Shown here: in pieces, positions 59,049 to 64,000 of the stretch
How positions within the stretch are numbered: position 1 is the first letter of the stretch
Layout: each line of letters starts with the position of its first letter
From: Eleginops maclovinus
Taxonomy: Eukaryota > Chordata > Actinopteri > Perciformes > Eleginopidae
Reading direction: 5' to 3'
Length of the DNA: 64,000 nucleotides
Assembly: GCF_036324505.1 (NCBI RefSeq)
Contig: NC_086362.1
Location: 12,025,043 to 12,089,042 of the forward strand
Program-made: the position numbers and the translations under genes
The notes under the pieces: generated by a model
What the model was told of the DNA's origin: nothing
Database searches by the model: none
Seen by the model: the letters and a program-made list of their open reading frames with translations, nothing else

Positions 59049-59247
59049 CAGTGGGGCAAAAAAGTATTTAGTCAGCCACCAATTGTGCAAGTTCTCCCAT
59101 TTAAAAAGATGAGAGATGGCTGTGATTTTCATCATAGGTACACTTCAACTATGAGAGACAGAATGGGGGAAACAATCCAGGAAATCACATTGTAGGATTT
59201 TTAATGAATTAATTGGTAAATTCCTCGGTAAAATAAGTATTTGGTCA
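59049..59247. repeat. terminal inverted repeat of Tc1-like copy B (left)
   Basis: It matches the reverse complement of 60451-60650 with few differences, including small indels. It carries the outer and inner AAGTATTT(A/G)GTCA direct repeats expected for transposase binding. Confidence 0.93.
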
Positions 59248-59362
59248 CCTACAAACAAGCAAGATTTCTGGCTCTCACAGACCTGTAACTTGTTCTTTAA
59301 GAGGCTCCTCTGTCCTCCACTCGTTACCTGTATTAATGGCACCTTTTTGAACTCGTTATCAG

Positions 59363-59370
59363 TATAAAAG
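59363..59370 (+). promoter_or_regulatory. TATA-like box of Tc1-like copy B
   Basis: TATAAAAG lies about 44 bp upstream of the transposase ATG at 59414, at the same relative position as in copy A. It is a probable core promoter element of the transposon gene. Confidence 0.6.
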
Positions 59371-59413
59371 ACACCTGTCCACAACCTCAAACAGTCATAC
59401 TCCAAACTCCACT

Positions 59414-60434
59414 ATGGCCAAGACCAAAGAGCTGTCAAAGGAGACCAGAGACAAAATTGTAGACCTGCACCAGGCTGGGAAAACTGAATCTGCACTAGAT
59501 AAGCAGCTTGGTGTGAAGAAATCAACTGTGGGAGCAATTATTAGAAAATGGAAGACATACAAGACCACTGCTAATCTCCCTCGATCTGGGGCTCCACGCA
59601 AGATCTCCCCCCGTGGGGTCAAAATGATCACAAGAACGGTGAGCAAAAATCCCAGAACCACACGGGGGGACCTAGTGAATGACCTGCAGAGAGCTGGGAC
59701 CAAAGTAACAGAGGCTACAATCAGTAACACACTACGCCGCCAGGGACTTAAATCCTGCAGTTCCAGACGTGTCCCCCTGCTTAAGCCAGTACATGTCCAG
59801 GCCCGTCTGAAGTTTGCTAGAGGGCATTTGGATGATCCAGAAGAGGATTGGGAGAATGTCATACGGTCAGATGAAACCAAAATAGAACTTTTTGGTAAAA
59901 ACTCAACTCGTCGTGTTTGGAGGAGAAAGAATGCAGAGTTGCATCAAAGAACACCATACCTACTGTGAAGCATGGGGGTGGAAACATCATGCTTTGGGGC
60001 TGTTTTTCTGCAAAGGGACCAGGACCACTGATCCGTGTAAAGGAAAGAATGAATGGGGCCATGTATCGTGAGATTTTGAGTGAAAACCTCCTTCCATCAG
60101 CAAGGGCACTGAAGATGAAGCGTGGCTGGGTCTTTCAGCATGACAATGATCCCAAACACACTGCCAGGGCAACGAAGGAGTGGCTTCGTAAGAAGCATTT
60201 CAAGGTCCTGGAGTGGCCTAGCCAGTCTCCAGATCTCAACCCCATAGAAAATCTTTGGAGGGAGTTGAAAGTCCGTGTTGCCCAGCGACAGCCCCAAAAC
60301 ATCACTGCTTTAGAGGAGGTCTGCATGGAGGAATGGGCCAAAATACCAGCAACAGTGTGTGAAAACCTTGTGAACGTTACAGAAAGCGTTAGACCTCTGT
60401 CATTGCCAACAAAGGGTATATAACAAAGTATTGA
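59414..60434 (+). pseudogene. Tc1-like transposase, copy B, two frameshifts
   Basis: The ATG at 59414 opens [20 protein letters not shown], the helix-turn-helix DNA-binding domain, followed by [10 protein letters not shown]. The first catalytic Asp, D153 ([11 protein letters not shown]), is at 59870. Near 59945 a one-base deletion shifts the frame: the first frame ends soon after at 59968 and the conserved protein continues in the next frame ([20 protein letters not shown]). There [10 protein letters not shown] and [10 protein letters not shown] supply the second Asp and the Glu of the DD34E triad. A second one-base deletion near 60374 shifts the frame again. In the expected final frame a TAG interrupts the tail before the normal stop at 60432-60434. 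The protein is predicted to be inactive. The total span agrees with a 340-codon gene minus two bases. Confidence 0.94.
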
Positions 60435-60450
60435 GATGAACTTTTGTTAT

Positions 60451-60650
60451 TGACCAAATACTTATTTTCCACAATCATTTGAAAATAAATTCTTTAAAAA
60501 TCCTACAATGTGATTTCCTGGATTGTTTCCCCCATGTTGTCTCTCATAGTTGAGGTATACCTATGATGAAAATTACAGGCCTCTCTCATCTTTTTAAATG
60601 GGAGAACTTGCACAATTGGTGGCTGACAGAAATACTTTTTTGCCCCACTG
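60451..60650. repeat. terminal inverted repeat of Tc1-like copy B (right)
   Basis: Partner of the left repeat; it ends in TTTTTTGCCCCACTG and is followed by the TA target duplication. It begins with the inner motif TGACCAAATACTTATTTTCC. Confidence 0.93.
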
Positions 60651-60652
60651 TA

Positions 60653-60950
60653 TATGTATGAGTTTTCAGGCCAGGGAGGAAGCAGGGGAGAGAAATGAAG
60701 ACGCGGGTAGAAAAAAGGTATGAAGTGGAAAGTGGAGTCATCACGACGGTCTAGTGGGAGAACTAAAAGTAGGAAGAGAGCAGGAATGTAAATAACATAT
60801 TAAGCGTATACACCAACAGTCTGCCTTCTAGACACATTGCTCTGACAACAAACAGGTGAGATCAAGTCATTCAACATGGCAGCATACAATATCATTTGCT
60901 AGAATCATTCAAGATTTGTCTTTCATTTTTATCTGTGTCCAAAATGAAAG

Positions 60951-60951
<1 letters not shown>
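60653..60951. other. noncoding spacer
   Basis: About 300 bp between the right end of Tc1-like copy B and a CA repeat. It is purine-rich at its start (60665-60790). Nothing was recognised. Confidence 0.5.

Positions 60952-61010
<59 letters not shown>
60952..61010. repeat. (CA)n microsatellite
   Basis: A perfect CA run of about 59 bp, about 300 bp past the right end of Tc1-like copy B. Simple repeat only. Confidence 0.97.
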
Positions 61011-61012
<2 letters not shown>

Positions 61013-64000
61013 ATCTAATACCAGGTGGAGGTGTCATATTTAGATTCTCTGAGGTTGCTGAATAGATGGTAAAAGTCACCGAGAGACATTTTAGGATCAG
61101 AGATCTTGGATTCTATCTCTTGAACATGTATTCTCTGCTGCTTTGCCTCAGTTCCAGCTCCCTCTTTTTACTTTACTGTTAAGATGTCTCTCTTATCGCT
61201 CCCCCCTCCTGTGGGTGTTGTCAGGTTTGGAAGGTGGTTGCCCCTGCCTTGTTACCACTCCTATAGTAGTGCCCTCCCCCTGTGGTTGTATCAGAGGTCC
61301 TCCCACGCTTGCTGTTCCAGCTCCTAGCGTTGCGTTTCATAGCAAGAGATCAGGCCCTGCAGAGGCAAAGCCTTCTCACCATGATCCAAATGAATTATGA
61401 CAACGATCTAATGCACCACTGAGAAACGACTCTTTGTTTTTGCACGGTAAGCTCCATCACTTTAGCTTTTGTGCTTTGGTTTTAGTCTTGATTGATTTAT
61501 TTGATTAGAGTTGCAGATCATTTGTCAACATCCACAATCACAATGTATTTAAGAGTAAGAGAAAGTATCATCTTTAGAATATACAGTAGGACTTTTATGT
61601 GCCCATCAGGCTTATCTTTGTATTATGAACAATGTCATTTTTGCATCACATACATTTAGGGACTCGTAAATATCCATCTATATGTTTTTACTGAACAGCT
61701 TTGTGTGCAGTGAATATAAGCCAGTGATTATGTTCTCTCTGAACTACATTTTTGGGAACATTTCACAACACATTTTCTATTTGCCGTCTGTCAGCTATAT
61801 ATTGTGTTAGTGCTATTCAGCCAAAGTTATCCAAGTTTAATTTGTGGTGTGCATATTTTGTGGGCACATTTGTTTTCATATTTAGGTATTTAGTTGACTG
61901 TCTCTCATTCTTAGCCTTGAATTTCTCCCTTCACCTTGCTCCCTGTCATCTGCTGGCATTATTGTTGTTTGTACCTGTGCAGTGAATAGATCAGAAAGGC
62001 TTTAAAGTAACATTAGAAATACTTCCAAATCTTTTTCAATGGGAAGGTCAACAGACAAAGGAATGTGGACAAATGAGAGTCCACACTGTAAGGTAAAGAG
62101 CAGCTGCTTGTTTTCAGGCCGCGCTTCCTGCCTGTTCAGCCGTGTCAGAAGGCACCCGCTGAGGCCGGGAATGAAGAGGGTGAAAAGATAGAGTAATGAT
62201 CCAAGCAACGACACGGTTTTGGCAACACAGGTCAGGAGTGGGTTCAGCGTAGAGGGGGACAAAGAGAAGTCCAACAGATATTGTTACCAGTCTACTTGCT
62301 TTTTTGGCAGCCACATTTCCAGGAACCAAGCGGGGCATCTGGATGGTAACACAGCCATGGAGAGGATATCAGTAGTGTTTGTGCTCAGAGGTGTTGGCTT
62401 GGCTGTGGGCATTGTGGCGTATGTGTGACCTTCACATGCCTCCTCTGAGTAAAGTTTCTGTCCAACTTTGGGCTGTTGCTGGCTGTAATTGGGCCTGTGT
62501 TTCTCTGTGAGATTTAGGGACTTGCTTCTTTGTCTGCCTGTGTTTGTTTCCTCTGGCTTGTTTAGTTTTATATTTTCCCGAAAGTTGGTTTGGATGCAGG
62601 TTTAATAGAAATGTAAAGCATTACTATATTGTGCTCCCAGTATAATTGAACTGCAGCTTATGGTAATGCATTCATCATCTTTTTCTCTGTATGGAAATTA
62701 CTAAAATATTGCCGTCTGAAAAAGTGATTTCTTCTCTTTGGGAAAACACATTTAAATTATCAATCACACCTACTGGAGTCTAATCTCTGTAGGAGCTTAA
62801 ATTCTCTAAAAAAAACAAAATAAACAACCAAGCAAGCAAACAGATTAATAAATAAACACATAAATAGATAAATATCTTCCCAGCTCATTAGCATTTTGCA
62901 TCTTACCCCCAGTGTGGCCACACAGCCTATCCAATTCCCATCTTTTCAACTAATCAAGAAGAAGTTGCTAGGTGATATGGAAAGAAGAAAAAGGCTGAAG
63001 CTTCTCTTCCTCTAGCTTTTCCCAATCCCGCTGTCATTCTCTCGTGTCCACTTGTTTATATTCCTCCACCACCCTCTCCACCCTTTTTCCTTCCTGAATC
63101 CACACTGATAGTGCTTGGTTAAAATGGAGGTCAGGGGAATGAGCAGAAGTATGAAGAATCAGAATAATGAACAGACTGACACACACAGACCCACATCTCA
63201 TCCACACACACCTTTCCTGCGTACCTATGCTCAGATCAATCACAGGCAGCCACGGCAGGGCCTATCATGGAAACTGATGGGGTGGTGCAAGGGCGCCACA
63301 AGTCCTTTTATGTGTCCAATTAGTGCCTGGCACCGGCGTCTCTTCTACACAAGCATACCTATTATAGCCAGTGGGCAATTTCACAGAGATGAATGGCTAT
63401 TTGTTTTGTGAAAGATGTTGTTTTTTTTTTACAGCTGCGTCATGTGCCTCGCATTGAATGTTGACAACAGTATACAGGAAAGTGTTGCTGTTGAGATGTT
63501 GTTTTCTCTTTTGTTGAGCACACTGTTAAGATTCTAGTAAATAAATATATGGAGAATAGTGACAGACATCGTTACCTCCCTGTTATTCCCTTACAATGTT
63601 AGGATGCTTCTGCTTTTTCATATTTTGTGGAGAAATGCTTTGAAAAGCCTTGTACCTGCTCACCTTGTTAATATTCAATGAATGGCATGCTATTTATTCT
63701 CAGTAGAGAGTTTTTCAGGGTTTGGAAGACTGCTTGTACACTGGCTGCGTCTCTCACTTCAGCCATTGCAAGGCGTAAACAAACTGATGAAATAGCCTGT
63801 GAGTGGGAGGTTTTTCTCAGGGGGTTATCTTTGGTTTTAATCAAACACTAAGCTATGAGTTGTCCGCCTCAGAGATTCTCCCATTCTCAGCTGTGCGACT
63901 AACAAGACAAGTTTAAAATGTAATAAAGTCAGGAAGTAGGAGAATCAGAGTTGTGGTAAGTTGCTGTAGGAATTGACCAACCTATACAGTTATTCTTCAC
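61011..64000. other. noncoding stretch to the window end
   Basis: About 3 kb without a recognised exon, RNA gene or transposon. An A-rich segment with AAATAAAC-like words at 62808-62875 could be the tail of an unidentified retroelement, but no body was recognised upstream. The shared neurexin LNS6 exon is not visible here. Confidence 0.5.

Larger units (their letters stand above)
59049..60650 (+). mobile_element. Tc1-like DNA transposon, copy B (about 1.6 kb, complete ends)
   Basis: The terminal inverted repeats are about 200 bp (59049-59247 and 60451-60650), begin CAGTGGGGCAAAAAAGTATT and are flanked by TA at 59047-59048 and 60651-60652. The motif AAGTATTTAGTCA at the outer end and AAGTATTTGGTCA at the inner end form the IR/DR pattern. 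One transposase gene lies on the plus strand behind a TATAAAAG box. Repeat sequences differ clearly from copy A (GTCAGCCACCAATTGTGC versus GATACACTGCCAATTTTGC), so the two are separate subfamilies. The ends are well preserved, but the gene is frameshifted, so the copy is non-autonomous. Confidence 0.97.

Noticed and set aside
59395..59880. 161-codon open frame on the minus strand
   Set aside because: It is the antisense shadow of the Tc1-like transposase of copy B.

Overview
The window looks like vertebrate, most likely ray-finned (teleost) fish, nuclear DNA. It is AT-rich and almost free of coding sequence. It holds many long (CA/GT)n microsatellites, two Tc1-like DNA transposons, a decayed fish-type L1/Tx1-like LINE and a MITE-type repeat that I recall as common in percomorph fishes. 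The species cannot be named from the sequence.

One host coding exon is supported, on the + strand at about 28.1-28.42 kb. It encodes the beta-specific N-terminus of a neurexin-2: a hydrophobic signal segment, a short His-rich stretch and the conserved end just before the shared LNS/LG domain. It ends in a consensus splice donor at 28421. The window is therefore best read as the internal (beta) promoter region of a teleost nrxn2 paralog (nrxn2a or nrxn2b, undecided). Sequence to the left would be intron of the long alpha transcript plus the beta promoter and leader; sequence to the right would be the first intron of the beta transcript. I found neither the shared LNS6 exon downstream nor an alpha EGF/LNS exon upstream, so the flanking introns probably run past both edges.

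Layout: 1-20.1 kb, noncoding with CA, TA and a very long TG microsatellite (10742-10908). 20.15-20.67 kb, a degraded MITE-like repeat. 20.7-26.4 kb, noncoding with a compound AT/GT repeat. 26.395-26.532 kb, a long GT repeat. About 26.8-28.1 kb, a probable promoter and long 5' leader. 28.1-28.42 kb, the neurexin-2 beta exon. 28.4-34.6 kb, intron. 34.6-38.93 kb, a dead LINE on the - strand with its own ORF1 and ORF2 remains, an internal deletion and a probable nested insertion. 38.9-51.6 kb, intron with a CA repeat. 51.6 kb, a hAT-like terminal fragment. 52.131-53.737 kb, Tc1-like copy A on the - strand, broken by one nonsense codon. 59.049-60.650 kb, Tc1-like copy B on the + strand, with two frameshifts and a nonsense codon. 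60.7-64 kb, noncoding with one CA repeat.

The most unusual point is that the beta-neurexin reading frame has no in-frame ATG downstream of its last in-frame stop (28090-28092). Nearby ATGs at 28094 and 28118 open a different frame that overlaps the whole neurexin exon. This could mean a one-base assembly or sequence error, non-AUG initiation, or an unrecognised upstream start exon. I saw no convincing undescribed multigene system here.
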